Positions 25,857 to 34,841 of a stretch of 64,000 nucleotides of DNA are shown piece after piece. Origin of the DNA: Iocasia fonsfrigidae. Its GTDB lineage: Bacteria > Bacillota > Halanaerobiia > Halanaerobiales > DTU029. The notes under the pieces are model-generated. The model did no database searches, was not told where the DNA came from, and saw only the letters and a program-made list of their open reading frames with translations. The stretch's first letter is position 1. Every line of letters begins with the position of its first letter. A program made the translations under genes and the position numbers. The stretch spans positions 1,282,137 to 1,346,136 of the forward strand of contig NZ_CP046640.1 in NCBI RefSeq assembly GCF_017751145.1, read 5' to 3'.

Positions 25857-26004
25857 GATTGTCAGAGTCAGTGGTAAATAAGTTTTTGCCATGGGTATTG
25901 GTGTTTAATTAATAATATAATGTATCGTGTTAACTCTTAATTGTTGATAACTAAGGGCTGTCTTAGAATTAAAAAACTGAGGCAGTTCAATTTTTTTAAA
26001 ACGG

Positions 26005-26032
26005 AAAAAACAACACAAAGGACTTGTTTTTT
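26005..26032 (+). terminator. A/T-rich hairpin upstream of truncated kinase
   Basis: AAAAAACAA/TTGTTTTTT, 9 bp, with the T run as part of the stem, immediately before the ribosome binding site of the next gene. It could terminate transcripts arriving from the arabinose genes or act as an attenuator. Confidence 0.5.
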
Positions 26033-26046
26033 GGAGATGATTTGTT

Positions 26047-27351
26047 ATGGAGAAAAATGTAATTCTAGAAATAAATTCTTTGTCTTTTTATAACAATGAT
26101 TGGACTAATCTTGAAGATGTTTTACTTAAAATATGTAAAGGAGAGATATTTGCATTAATAGGAGAAACTGGGTCTGGAAAAACAACACTAGTCAATATAC
26201 TGGCAGGGATAATTAATGATTATGAAGGTAGACTTCTCTATAAAGATTATTTGCTTGTTGATGAGGTAAGAAAAAGGGAATTTGGATTTTTATTTGAGAA
26301 TTCATCATTAATAAAGGAGTTAAGTGTAGCAGAAAATCTAGCTTTAATTAAATATCCTAGAAGGGGTATTTCTCCATTAATAAGTTGGAAAAAGGTTAAT
26401 AAACAAGCCGCTAAGGCCTTTGATAAATTCGGTTTAGAAATTGAACACCATAAAACAATTGGCGATCTTATGCCTGAGAAACAAAAGCTGGTAGAAATAA
26501 TTAAGCTAGTTTTGGCAGAACCAGAGATTTTAGTTTTACATGAACCTACTAATAATTTAAATGTTGATACAATTAATATCTTATATGATATAATAAATTA
26601 TTATACGGAAAAAGGTGGAACAGTAATTTATGTGACCAGGCAATGGGAAGAAGCTCTAAAAGTTGCCGATAATATAGCTGTATTAACTAAAGGAAAGATT
26701 GCTGGGGTTTTAAATGTCGATGATGCTAAAAAAAATCCGCAGAAGTTGATTAATTTGTATCTTGGTAATTCCAGCAATCAAGAAGCTGAAAAAGATGATA
26801 TGGGTGTAATTGATTCCATTTTTAAAGCTGCTGAATTTTTAGCGTCAGAATATGAATTGAAAGATATTTTGAATTTTTTTGCTGAGCGTGTTAGTGGAAT
26901 TATGGGGGCAAATAGTTGTATTATCGATTTGATCGATGAAAAGGCGAAAACAGTTATTAATAGAGTGTTGTATAATCATAATAATTTACCACAGTTAAAA
27001 TTAGATAAAAAGATTGAAATTATAAAAAATAACAAATTGTTTTATTTGACTGAACGGGATAAAGAATTTAAGTCTTTTTTTGAAGATGATCCAGTAGAAA
27101 CCAAAACCTTAATTTGTGCACCGGTATTGATGCGTTCTCAACTGGCTGGAATAATAGAACTTTATTATGAGAATATTTTTGTATATTCTGAAAAAGAATG
27201 GAAATACTTATCTACTCTGGCACGGCAAGCAGGAATTGCTGTAGAGGATACAAGATTGATGGGACGTTCAGCTCTTTTAAAGGAAAGTCATCATAGGATA
27301 AAAAACAATTTACAATCTATTATTAGTTTGATATCTATTCAAAGGAATTAG
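26047..27351 (+). pseudogene. Truncated ABC-GAF-histidine kinase fusion
   Basis: 434 residues, colinear with the first about 437 of the 620-residue kinase at 59953. ABC domain (1-240): Walker A GETGSGKT (39-46) intact, signature LMPEKQ, Walker B LVLHEP with His165 in place of Asp, and RQW instead of the H-loop His. GAF domain about 260-410. The phosphoacceptor segment ESHHRIKNNLQ (413-423) is present, but the frame ends at SLISIQRN, before the rest of the dimerisation helix and the whole ATP-binding domain. The next bases encode a piece of another gene, so the end is a deletion junction at about 27343-27350. Without a kinase core it cannot signal by phosphotransfer. Confidence 0.85.
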
Positions 27352-27440
27352 TGGAGGTAATCAACAAAAGGTGGTACTGGCAAAATGGTTAGGAACTGAT
27401 TGCAAGATACTAATATTTGATGAACCTACTCGTGGTATTG
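27345..27440 (+). pseudogene. Fragment of a sugar ABC transporter ATPase
   Basis: In one frame the bases encode [16 protein letters not shown], then [13 protein letters not shown]: the signature and Walker B of the second ABC domain of an AraG/RbsA-type ATPase. The sequence then switches abruptly to a dehydrogenase. Both ends are junctions with unrelated genes, so only about 32 codons remain. Confidence 0.85.
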
Positions 27441-27833
27441 CTTTGTATAAACCCTGTTGAAGAAGATGCTATTAAAAAGATTAAAGAGATGACTGATGGT
27501 TATGGTTGTGATGTTTATATTGAAGCTACAGGTTCACCTGTTGGTGTAACACAGGGTTTAGAGATGATTAGAAAATTAGGTCGTTTTGTTCAATTTAGTG
27601 TTTTTGGCAAGGAAACTACCACTGACTGGAGTGTGATTGGTGATAGGAAAGAACTTGATATTAGAGGTTCTCATTTGGGTCCATACACTTATCCAGTAGT
27701 TATTGATTTATTTGAAAGAGGTCTTCTTTCCGCTGAGGGTATTGTCACAACTACCTATCCTGTTGAGGATTTTGCAGAAGCCCTGGCTAAAGCACAGGAA
27801 AAAGACTCAATTAAAGTATTATTAAAACCATAG
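27440..27833 (+). pseudogene. C-terminal fragment of a zinc-type alcohol dehydrogenase
   Basis: About 130 codons from [21 protein letters not shown] onward match the C-terminal part of medium-chain sorbitol/threonine-type dehydrogenases: DVYIEATGSPVGVTQGLEMI, GRFVQFSVFGKETTTDW, KELDIRGSHLGPYTYP, TTYPVEDFAEALAKAQ. The N-terminal catalytic zinc domain and most of the Rossmann start are missing; the reading frame begins inside the ABC ATPase fragment in another frame, so the translated start (MMNLLVVL) is an artefact of the fusion. Confidence 0.85.
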
Positions 27834-27953
27834 TTTAGCTTTTTAAGTTTTGAACGATGGTGTAGATGTCCTGGTAGCTACTATTAGTGCTGGGGCTTTT
27901 ACTATGTCAGGAATAATATGAAAGCAATTAATAGAATTAATTAAAACTAATCT

Positions 27954-28059
27954 ATGATTATACTGTGAAAAGTTTTTAAATATAAATTTAGGATTACTAT
28001 TATATTAGGAATCTTAAGTTAAAATGCTTGTAATTTGATAGTTTTCGCAGTATAATCAT
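27954..28059. repeat. Terminal-inverted-repeat element (MITE-like)
   Basis: ATGATTATACTGTGAAAA (27954-27971) and TTTTCGCAGTATAATCAT (28042-28059) are complementary at 17 of 18 positions and enclose 70 bp of AT-rich non-coding DNA. No target-site duplication is obvious. It lies between the decayed locus and the HAD gene. The 120 bp before it (27834-27950) contains a short frame reading DGVDVLVATISAGAFTMSG that may be another gene remnant. Confidence 0.6.
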
Positions 28060-28098
28060 GAAAGATATATAATCATTATTTTTGAGGTGGTATTATAA

Positions 28099-28881
28099 AT
28101 GTCATATAAAATGGTGGCAATAGACCTGGATGGAACATTATTAAGTAATCGTAATATTATTACTAAAAAAAATGAAACGATTATCAAAGAACTTAAGAAG
28201 AGAGGGATATTGTTTACTATAGCCAGTGGTAGACCCTATCAATCAGTTGAACCATATGCTAAACAGTTAAAGATCGAGCTGCCATTAATTACAACGAATG
28301 GTGCTTTGGTAAAATATCTGACTGGTGATACAATTTATGAATTACTTGTTGCTAAAGACTATGTTAATAAATTAGTAGATTTTGGATTAAAAAATAATCT
28401 TGGTGTTGTTCTTTATTATAAAGATAAATTTGAGACATTTAATAAAAGTACGGCCGAAAAACAATGGCAATTAGAGAAAATAGAAGTGGAAGTTATTAAA
28501 GAATATGATAAGATTAAAGACCCACTCAAAATTGTTTATTGTGGTAATGAAGAAAAAATAAATCAAGTATATTCGGAAGTAAATTTATTATTTAAAAAAG
28601 ATTTATATATTACCCAATCAGATAAAATATATTTGGAGTTTATGAACAGTTCTGTTTCCAAAGGGATTGCTCTAAAGAAAATTATGGAAAGGTATAATTT
28701 TAAGAGAGAAGAAGTTATAGCTATTGGTAATAATCATAATGATCTATCAATGTTTGAAGAGGCTGGTACAGCCGTAGCTATGGGGAATTCTCCTTTTGAA
28801 ATAAAGAAGATGGCAGATTTGATTACTGATTCAAATAATGATAACGGGGTTTTTAATATATTACATAAATTATTTTTCTAA
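28099..28881 (+). CDS. Cof-type HAD-IIB phosphatase
   Basis: 260 residues of the Cof/YkrA subfamily, which dephosphorylates sugar phosphates and other small phosphometabolites. Motif I is DLDGTLL with the nucleophile and acid Asp, motif II Thr/Ser in FTIASGRPY, motif III Lys in SKGIALKKI, motif IV GNNHNDLSMFEEAG (here GNN rather than the usual GDN, so one motif IV Asp is replaced by Asn). The cap domain lies between. Ribosome binding site gaggtgg precedes the ATG. It is a solo gene. A second Cof-type protein lies at 48312. Confidence 0.9.
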   Translation: MSYKMVAIDLDGTLLSNRNIITKKNETIIKELKKRGILFTIASGRPYQSVEPYAKQLKIELPLITTNGALVKYLTGDTIYELLVAKDYVNKLVDFGLKNNLGVVLYYKDKFETFNKSTAEKQWQLEKIEVEVIKEYDKIKDPLKIVYCGNEEKINQVYSEVNLLFKKDLYITQSDKIYLEFMNSSVSKGIALKKIMERYNFKREEVIAIGNNHNDLSMFEEAGTAVAMGNSPFEIKKMADLITDSNNDNGVFNILHKLFF

Positions 28882-28964
28882 ATGGGAACCTAGGTTCAGT
28901 GAAAGAAAAACAAAAATGAATAAACCAGCAGCACAACTGCTAGAAGATTTATTATAATTCTGGT

Positions 28965-28994
28965 ATATTATTATTGAATTTTCAATAATAATAT
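28965..28994. terminator. AT-rich perfect palindrome after HAD gene
   Basis: Arms of 14 bp (28965-28978 and 28981-28994) pair perfectly around a 2-nt loop. It lies 84 bp after the HAD stop. The right arm overlaps a possible promoter (TTGAAT 28975-28980, TAATAT 28999-29004) for the cobalamin riboswitch transcript. Confidence 0.5.
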
Positions 28995-29027
28995 GAAATA
29001 ATATAACTAAGAATAGAATATAGACTT

Positions 29028-29180
29028 GATCAGGTGTCCAGTAAATACTGGATGAAAAGGGAAAGCGGTTAGATTCCGCTGCAGCCCCCGCTACTGTATT
29101 TGGGATTTTCGACTAATTTGCCACTGGCAACGGGAAGGCGGTCGAAAAGATGACCATGAGCCAGGAGACCTGCCTGTTAA
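29028..29180 (+). promoter_or_regulatory. Cobalamin (B12) riboswitch
   Basis: The conserved cobalamin aptamer is plain: aaaagggaaagcggt, then gattccgctgcagcccccgc and tactgt, a long arm with cgggaaggcggtcgaaa, and the B12 box gagccaggagacctgcc near 29157-29175. It lies about 200 bp upstream of a TonB-dependent receptor gene with a terminator in between, the usual set-up for shutting off B12 uptake when cobalamin is plentiful. Confidence 0.95.
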
Positions 29181-29267
29181 AGGAGTAATTTCCTCCGGAG
29201 GGGAGGTAGATTTATTTCTTTATATAGAGTTTTAGTATAATTCTATATGTATTGATTATGAGTAATT

Positions 29268-29306
29268 AACCCCCTTTTCCGGTCTGGAAAGGGGGTTTAA
29301 TTTTTG
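29268..29306 (+). terminator. Terminator of the cobalamin riboswitch
   Basis: AACCCCCTTTTCC/GGAAAGGGGGTT (one bulged T), 5-nt loop, followed by taattttt, 88 bp after the B12 box and 71 bp before btuB. It is the presumed expression platform; the region at 29180-29210 (aggag...cctccggagg) could mediate the switch. Confidence 0.85.
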
Positions 29307-29376
29307 ATATCAGTATAAGTATTAATAAAATATGTAATTATGTATAAGACGTTTGAAATGAAAGGAGATTTTTGAT

Positions 29377-31200
29377 ATGAATAAAGGGATAAATTTAGCA
29401 CTTATTTTTTTAGTAATTTTTTTACTTATCACAGGGCAGCCCCTGATGGCAGATGAAGGACAGGATGAATTATTTGTTTTAGATGATATCGTGGTAACTG
29501 CTTCAAAATATTCTGAAAAGCTGTCAGATACGACTGTAAGTATGGATATTCTCACTCAGGAAGATATTCAAGAAAAAAATGCTCAGAATGTGGCTGAACT
29601 ATTAAGGGATCTTTCAGGAATATATATATCAGATTACGGTGGGGTTGCTGGTCAGAAATTGATTAGTATCAGGGGTTCGGAAAATAATCAGGTACTGGTG
29701 TTAATTGATGGACAGGTGATTAATAGCAGTCAGAATGGGCAAATAGATTTAAGCCAACTACCAGTTGAGCAAATTGAAAGGATTGAGGTTTTAAAAGGCC
29801 CTGCCTCTGCTTTATATGGGGCTAATGCCCTGGGAGGGGTAGTTAATATTATTACTAAGGGAGGTAGTAGAAAGCCCATCACTGAATTTAAGGTAAGATA
29901 TGGGTCATTTGAAACCCAGCAGACGGCTTTTAGCCACCGTGGTAATACAGGTAGAGTTGGCTATAATATAACAGCAGTTAAAAAAGATTCAGATGGTGAT
30001 AGGGAGAACAGCAGCTTAGAGCAGATGGTGTTTTTTTCAAGGTTTGATATTGAGATGGATCAATATAATGATATTATTATTTCATTTCAATATAATGATA
30101 GTGACAAGGGTGTTCCTGGTCCCCAAACATCTCCGAGTCCAAATGCTGAACAGGATGATCAGGATACCAACATAAATCTTAAATGGAGACAGAATAAGGA
30201 AGCCTATGATACAAATCTATTAATTTATCATAATAAACATGAACAGGTCTATGATAATCCAGATGAATGGGGTTATACAGAGGCAAGTAAACATAATACA
30301 GCTAGAACTGGAATAGAATTCAACAGAACTGATTACTTTAAATTACATAATCTAACATATGGTATAGAATTTAAAAGGAACAAAATAGATAGTAATGAAA
30401 ATGGTCAGCATGATAATCTAAATCAGGCCTTATTTGTCCAGGACAAGTGGCAGGTAATAGAGCCACTGGAGATTAGTATTGGTACCCGTTTTGATGACCA
30501 TGAAGTATTTGGGTCTGAATTTAGCCCAAGATTTGGGGCTGTATATTCAATTAATGATGATCTCAATGTATTTGTTTCAGCTGCTAAAGCTTATCGCACT
30601 CCTACATTTAATGATCTCTACTGGCCGGCAGATGCCTATACAGAGGGCAATCCTGACCTTGAACCAGAAACTGCTCTAGCCTATGAAACAGGAATTAGGT
30701 ATTTTAAACAAGATATGAAACTTGAGTTGAATTATTTTACTAGAGATGTTGAGGATCTGATTAACTGGGCTGCAGGGACTGATTATATTTTCAGACCTTA
30801 CAATGTTGATGAAGCTCGTACTAAAGGTACTGAATTAATGTTTAGCAAACGATATAATATGGGAGTGACTGTTGGTTTTAATTATACTTATCTAGATTCC
30901 CGGGATAAGGAGACAGATGATAGATTAGCCCCCATTCATAATGCTAACCTGGATTTAAGCTATAAAAAGGGGGATATAAGTAGCAGTCTGATCTGCCGTA
31001 GTGTAAAGGACAGACCTGATGAACTAGATGATTATACAGTAGTTGATGTAAAGTTAGCCAAGGTTTTTTTCTTTGATGAAGGGGAAAGTGAGCTGTATTT
31101 TAAGGTAAATAATTTATTAAATAATAAGGATTATGAAGTCCGTGAGGGGTATCCTATGCCAGAACGCAATTATACTCTGGGACTTAGTACAAAATTTTAG
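29377..31200 (+). CDS. btuB: TonB-dependent cobalamin receptor BtuB
   Basis: 607 residues. A signal peptide (about 1-25, ending LMADEG), the TonB box region DDIVVTASKYSEK, a plug domain (ELLRDLSGIYISDYGG, ISIRGSENNQVLVLIDG, IERIEVLKGPASALYGANALGG) and a 22-strand beta barrel ending in the aromatic YTLGLSTKF, with C-terminal Phe as outer-membrane beta-barrel assembly requires. Cobalamin is the predicted substrate because a cobalamin riboswitch controls the gene. It starts a btuB-tonB-exbB-exbD operon. An outer-membrane receptor in a Firmicute genome marks a diderm lineage. Confidence 0.93.
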   Translation: MNKGINLALIFLVIFLLITGQPLMADEGQDELFVLDDIVVTASKYSEKLSDTTVSMDILTQEDIQEKNAQNVAELLRDLSGIYISDYGGVAGQKLISIRGSENNQVLVLIDGQVINSSQNGQIDLSQLPVEQIERIEVLKGPASALYGANALGGVVNIITKGGSRKPITEFKVRYGSFETQQTAFSHRGNTGRVGYNITAVKKDSDGDRENSSLEQMVFFSRFDIEMDQYNDIIISFQYNDSDKGVPGPQTSPSPNAEQDDQDTNINLKWRQNKEAYDTNLLIYHNKHEQVYDNPDEWGYTEASKHNTARTGIEFNRTDYFKLHNLTYGIEFKRNKIDSNENGQHDNLNQALFVQDKWQVIEPLEISIGTRFDDHEVFGSEFSPRFGAVYSINDDLNVFVSAAKAYRTPTFNDLYWPADAYTEGNPDLEPETALAYETGIRYFKQDMKLELNYFTRDVEDLINWAAGTDYIFRPYNVDEARTKGTELMFSKRYNMGVTVGFNYTYLDSRDKETDDRLAPIHNANLDLSYKKGDISSSLICRSVKDRPDELDDYTVVDVKLAKVFFFDEGESELYFKVNNLLNNKDYEVREGYPMPERNYTLGLSTKF

Positions 31201-31252
31201 GCTGTGTTTGAAAAAGGGTAAAAGTTAAAGACCTGAATCAGGGGTGATAATT

Positions 31253-32449
31253 ATGAGTTTCAAAGGAAATTTAAATAGGTTTATTAGCAGGGCATTCACC
31301 CCTGTAAGGGTCTCTTTTGTACTGGCAGGTATATTGCATCTCCTTTTACTGAGCTCTATAAGTGGATTATTTGCTTTTAATGATCTTCCGGAGGAGGAAA
31401 CATTATCACCAGTTAAACTGAACTTTAGAGTGGTTCAAACACCCTCTGAAGAGAAAGAAGCAGAAAAAACAGGTGAACTACCCCCTGTTGAACAGCTTGT
31501 TGCCAATAGTGAGGTGGTAGAGGAAAGGAAGACTGTAAGCACCCAGCAAGGTATTGAAGGAGTAGGGAATAATCAAAAACCATCTGTAGAGGAAGTTGAC
31601 AGGGAAACTGAGGTAGAAAATATTGTTCAGGAGATTGAAAATGAACCTGAAGATGATGAAAAAGATATTGATCAAGGCCAAGAAGAGTCACTAAAAGATA
31701 ATATTAAAGATGACAATAAAGATAGTAGGGATGATAGTATAGAAAAGTTCAGTAATGCTGATAGTATAGCAAAAGAGAGGGATGAGCAGAGCCTAGAAGT
31801 AGAGAACATCAATAATTCAATAGATCAATTTCCACCTGGGATTGGGAGACCCTGGGATGAAAGTAATCAGGAAATAGAAGTCAGTAGAAAAGAAAAACAA
31901 CCTGAAGAGAGTAGAAATGTCCAGAAGGATGAAATTAAGTCCATTGATAAGCCAGGAGAAAATCAGGAATTCATTTTAACTAATGAGGAGATAGATAGTA
32001 CTAATAAAGTGACAGCAGAGCAGGGTGGCGATGACCTGACTAAAAATAAGGGTTTTTCTTATAAGCAGGAAGCTGGAGCCGGCAGTGAAGGTGATAAAAA
32101 TAAAGTTAAGCAGAAAGATATTGAAGAAACTGGTGATGGTGAAATAATTGATTTAACATCTGGCAAGACAGCTGAGGGGGTTGTCTTACCTAAGCTCAGC
32201 AATTATAAAAAACCGGTTTACCCGGAAGATATGAGAAAAAGAGGGATTGAAGGTAGGGTAATTCTGGAAATGATGATTAGTAATCAAGGAAAGGTAGTAA
32301 AAGTAGAAGTGAAGGATTCTTCGGGATATAAGAATTTTGATGAATCAGCTAAAGATGTTGTCAAGGAATGGTTGTTTACGCCGGCTGGCAGAGGGGGAGA
32401 AAATCTGGCCTGCCGGGTATTAGTACCAGTTGAATTCAGATTAAATTAA
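31253..32449 (+). CDS. tonB: TonB energy transducer
   Basis: 398 residues: a short cytoplasmic N-terminus, one membrane helix (about 16-38), a very long acidic, Glu/Asp/Lys-rich spacer (about 50-310) in place of the usual Pro-rich one, and a C-terminal TonB domain with YPEDMRKRGIEGRVILEMMI, GKVVKVEVKDSSGYKNFD and VKEWLFTPA. ATG 31253 is preferred to GTG 31244 because aggggtg lies upstream. The spacer would span the periplasm to reach BtuB. It lies 52 bp after btuB and 12 bp before exbB. Confidence 0.9.
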   Translation: MSFKGNLNRFISRAFTPVRVSFVLAGILHLLLLSSISGLFAFNDLPEEETLSPVKLNFRVVQTPSEEKEAEKTGELPPVEQLVANSEVVEERKTVSTQQGIEGVGNNQKPSVEEVDRETEVENIVQEIENEPEDDEKDIDQGQEESLKDNIKDDNKDSRDDSIEKFSNADSIAKERDEQSLEVENINNSIDQFPPGIGRPWDESNQEIEVSRKEKQPEESRNVQKDEIKSIDKPGENQEFILTNEEIDSTNKVTAEQGGDDLTKNKGFSYKQEAGAGSEGDKNKVKQKDIEETGDGEIIDLTSGKTAEGVVLPKLSNYKKPVYPEDMRKRGIEGRVILEMMISNQGKVVKVEVKDSSGYKNFDESAKDVVKEWLFTPAGRGGENLACRVLVPVEFRLN

Positions 32450-32461
32450 TGGGGTGATCAT

Positions 32462-33118
32462 GTGGAGTATTTACTCAGCAGAGGTGGTATTATCATCTAC
32501 CCTTTGTTAATATCTTCTCTAGTAGCGCTGACAATTATTATTGAAAGATTTTATCAGTTTATCAGGATTCCCAGACAGTTACCTGACAAGCTGATGGAAG
32601 TGATAAAAGAAAACATTGCTTTAAAGAAATATAAGGAGGCAGCTAGTTTGTGTGAGGGTAAGGGGCCGACTGCTAGGATTCTGAAGCGAGGTATTATTAA
32701 TGCCCATAAAGACCCAGAAGATATTGAGAAATTAATGGAAGAGCTTAAATGGGATGAGTTTCCGCGCCTGGAAAAACACTTAGAGGGGTTGAATTTTGTT
32801 GGTAAGATAAGTCCATCATTAGGGTTGTTGGGTACAGTAACAGGGATGATCAAGACATTTCAGGCCCTATCTTTAAATGGTGAGCCTCAGCAGTTAGCAG
32901 CTGGCATTTCTGAAGCCTTAATTACTACTGCAGTGGGGTTGATCATTTCTATTCCTACTCTTGCTGCTTATTATTATTTTATTAATAAAATTAAACAGAT
33001 GATAAACCATACTGAGAAGAGGGAGATAGAGCTTCTTAATTTTATTTCTGAGCATAGGATAGTAAATGATACTGAGATATACTCTGTAGGGAGGGAAAGA
33101 AGTGAAGTACAGGCTTGA
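32462..33118 (+). CDS. exbB: ExbB proton-channel subunit
   Basis: 218 residues of the MotA/TolQ/ExbB family with three membrane helices (about 10-30, 120-140, 155-180). Typical are GGIIIYPLLISSLVALTIIIER, FVGKISPSLGLLGTVTGMI and ISEALITTAVGLIISIPTLAAYYYF. With ExbD it forms the proton-driven motor that energises TonB. The GTG start is preceded by ggggtg and overlaps an ATG in another frame. The 3' end overlaps exbD by 17 bp. Confidence 0.93.
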   Translation: MEYLLSRGGIIIYPLLISSLVALTIIIERFYQFIRIPRQLPDKLMEVIKENIALKKYKEAASLCEGKGPTARILKRGIINAHKDPEDIEKLMEELKWDEFPRLEKHLEGLNFVGKISPSLGLLGTVTGMIKTFQALSLNGEPQQLAAGISEALITTAVGLIISIPTLAAYYYFINKIKQMINHTEKREIELLNFISEHRIVNDTEIYSVGRERSEVQA

Positions 33119-33506
33119 TAAACCTCAAATCAACCTTAATCTTGCTCCGATGATAGATGTTGTCTTTCTTTTATTAATCTTTTTTATCACTGCTTCAAGT
33201 CTTAGAGTGAGTGAGGTAGAAACAAATATAAATCTTGCAGAAACAGGGGTTGAAAAAGAAAGCAGAGATAGTACTATTGTAATTGCTGTTACAGAAGAAG
33301 GAAAGATTTATGTCGGTGAAAAAGAGCTGGAGATAAATGAATTAGAGGGGTTCTTAAAACTGTCTTTAGAAGAACACAATAGTGAGGTATCTGTTTATGC
33401 TGACAGGGAAGTTGCCTTTCAGGAGGTAGTCAGGGTAATGGATATTGTAAAGAAATCAGGGGTTGAGAATCTGAGTTTTGTGCTCAACAGGAAAGATAAA
33501 GATTAA
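33102..33506 (+). CDS. exbD: ExbD/TolR motor subunit
   Basis: 134 residues, single membrane helix (about 15-36) with the essential Asp in LAPMIDVVFLLLIFFITAS, then a periplasmic ExbD/TolR domain (IVIAVTEEGKIYVGEKEL, VSVYADREVAFQEVVRVMDIVKKSG). The GTG start lies inside the end of exbB, implying translational coupling. It closes the btuB operon. Confidence 0.93.
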   Translation: MKYRLDKPQINLNLAPMIDVVFLLLIFFITASSLRVSEVETNINLAETGVEKESRDSTIVIAVTEEGKIYVGEKELEINELEGFLKLSLEEHNSEVSVYADREVAFQEVVRVMDIVKKSGVENLSFVLNRKDKD

Positions 33507-33562
33507 TATGACTACAAAGGATATCTATCAACTCAATATTATGATATATCTGGTTGATTGAA

Positions 33563-33600
33563 CCACCTTTTCCTTCCTGTTCAGGGGGGGATTTTTTATT
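33563..33600 (+). terminator. Possible terminator after exbD
   Basis: C/T-rich ccaccttttcc can pair, partly by G-T wobble, with the seven-G run at 33584-33590, which is followed by atttttt. The nearby TTCCTGT/ACAGGAA pair (about 33575 and 33609) may add to it. Confidence 0.5.
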
Positions 33601-33689
33601 TTCAGACAGGAAAAAGATAATAAATCGAGAAGATATGGATAAGGGGTTATGATATAATATCCTGATAATCTTTATTAGGGGTGAGTGAA

Positions 33690-34841
33690 TTGGGATTAAA
33701 GATATTACATACTGCTGACCTGCATCTGGGGATGAAGTTTAGTAATTATCCAGCATATATTAGGGAGGATTTAATTGAGGCCAGATTTAATACCCTGGAA
33801 AACCTGGTTTCTACTGCCAATCAGGAAGAATGCAATTTGTTTGTAATAGCTGGGGACCTTTTTGATAAGCTTAATATACCATTAAGGGATATTAAGCGGG
33901 TAATAGGGATACTAAATAACTTTGCCGGGGATTGTGTACTTGTTATGCCTGGTAATCACGATTATGACAATGGAATGGTTGAACTGTGGCAGTGCTTTCA
34001 GGATAATATTTCAGATAGACTAATATTATTAAATAAAGCAAAACCGTATAAGTTGACTCATTTTGACCTGGATCTTACAGTTTATCCGGCCTATTGTGAT
34101 AGAAAACACTCTGCTGCAAACAAACTGGACTGGATTAAGGATTATTATCAGGGTTTAGATGATGGGGGTAAATGTCCTGGGACCTATCAGCTGGGTATTG
34201 CTCATGGTGCCCTTAATGGTCTTTCACCTGATATGTCGGACAGGTATTTTAATATGAGTGAAGAGGAATTACTGGAACTGCCTGTAGATTTATGGCTTCT
34301 GGGTCATACCCATATCCCTTATCCAGCCAATAGGGAGCTTAATAATAGAAGGATTTTCAATGCAGGTACAGCTGAACCAGACGGCCTTGACTGCAGTCAT
34401 AATGGTACTGCCTGGTTAATAGAGATATCTAGAGAGCAAGAGGGCAGTACTGAGGTTTCAGCTACTCTGCTGGAGACCGGGTTTTATCGTTTTAAAGACC
34501 TATCATATACTATTGAGGTAAGGGCAGACCTGCTTAGAATAAAAGAGGAACTGTTAAGTGATAATCCAGAACAGAGTTTGCTCAGGCTGAAACTTAGTGG
34601 AAGGGTAGATGAGGATCTTTATAATAACAAGGAGGCTGTTTATCAGGAACTCAGGGACAGACTGGCCTATCTTGAGATAGACGATAGTAGTCTTAAGCTT
34701 AGGATTACAGAGGAAGTAATTGATAGGGAGTTTTCCAGGAGTTCTTTTCCTTATCTGGTTTTAAAAGAATTGGCAGCAAGTAAAGAAGATGAGGATGCCT
34801 TACAACTTGCCTATGAATTAATAAAAGAGGTGAGAGAATGA
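33690..34841 (+). CDS. sbcD: SbcD/YhaO-type DNA exonuclease subunit
   Basis: 383-residue metallophosphoesterase of the SbcD/Mre11 family. Metal-binding motifs in order: TADLHLG, AGDLFD, PGNHDYD, and GHTHIPYP, with IAHGALNG between. TTG 33690 follows aggggtg by 6 nt and is preferred to the GTG inside that site. The start of the next gene overlaps its stop (ATGA). With the SMC-like ATPase that follows it should form an Mre11/Rad50-like complex that opens hairpin or blocked DNA ends. The branch resembles YhaO/YhaN as much as classical SbcD. Confidence 0.85.
   Translation: MGLKILHTADLHLGMKFSNYPAYIREDLIEARFNTLENLVSTANQEECNLFVIAGDLFDKLNIPLRDIKRVIGILNNFAGDCVLVMPGNHDYDNGMVELWQCFQDNISDRLILLNKAKPYKLTHFDLDLTVYPAYCDRKHSAANKLDWIKDYYQGLDDGGKCPGTYQLGIAHGALNGLSPDMSDRYFNMSEEELLELPVDLWLLGHTHIPYPANRELNNRRIFNAGTAEPDGLDCSHNGTAWLIEISREQEGSTEVSATLLETGFYRFKDLSYTIEVRADLLRIKEELLSDNPEQSLLRLKLSGRVDEDLYNNKEAVYQELRDRLAYLEIDDSSLKLRITEEVIDREFSRSSFPYLVLKELAASKEDEDALQLAYELIKEVRE

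Noticed and set aside
27417-27833. A complete short dehydrogenase starting at 27417
   Set aside because: The first codons come from an ABC ATPase fragment in another frame; the N-terminal catalytic domain is missing, so it is a fusion artefact.
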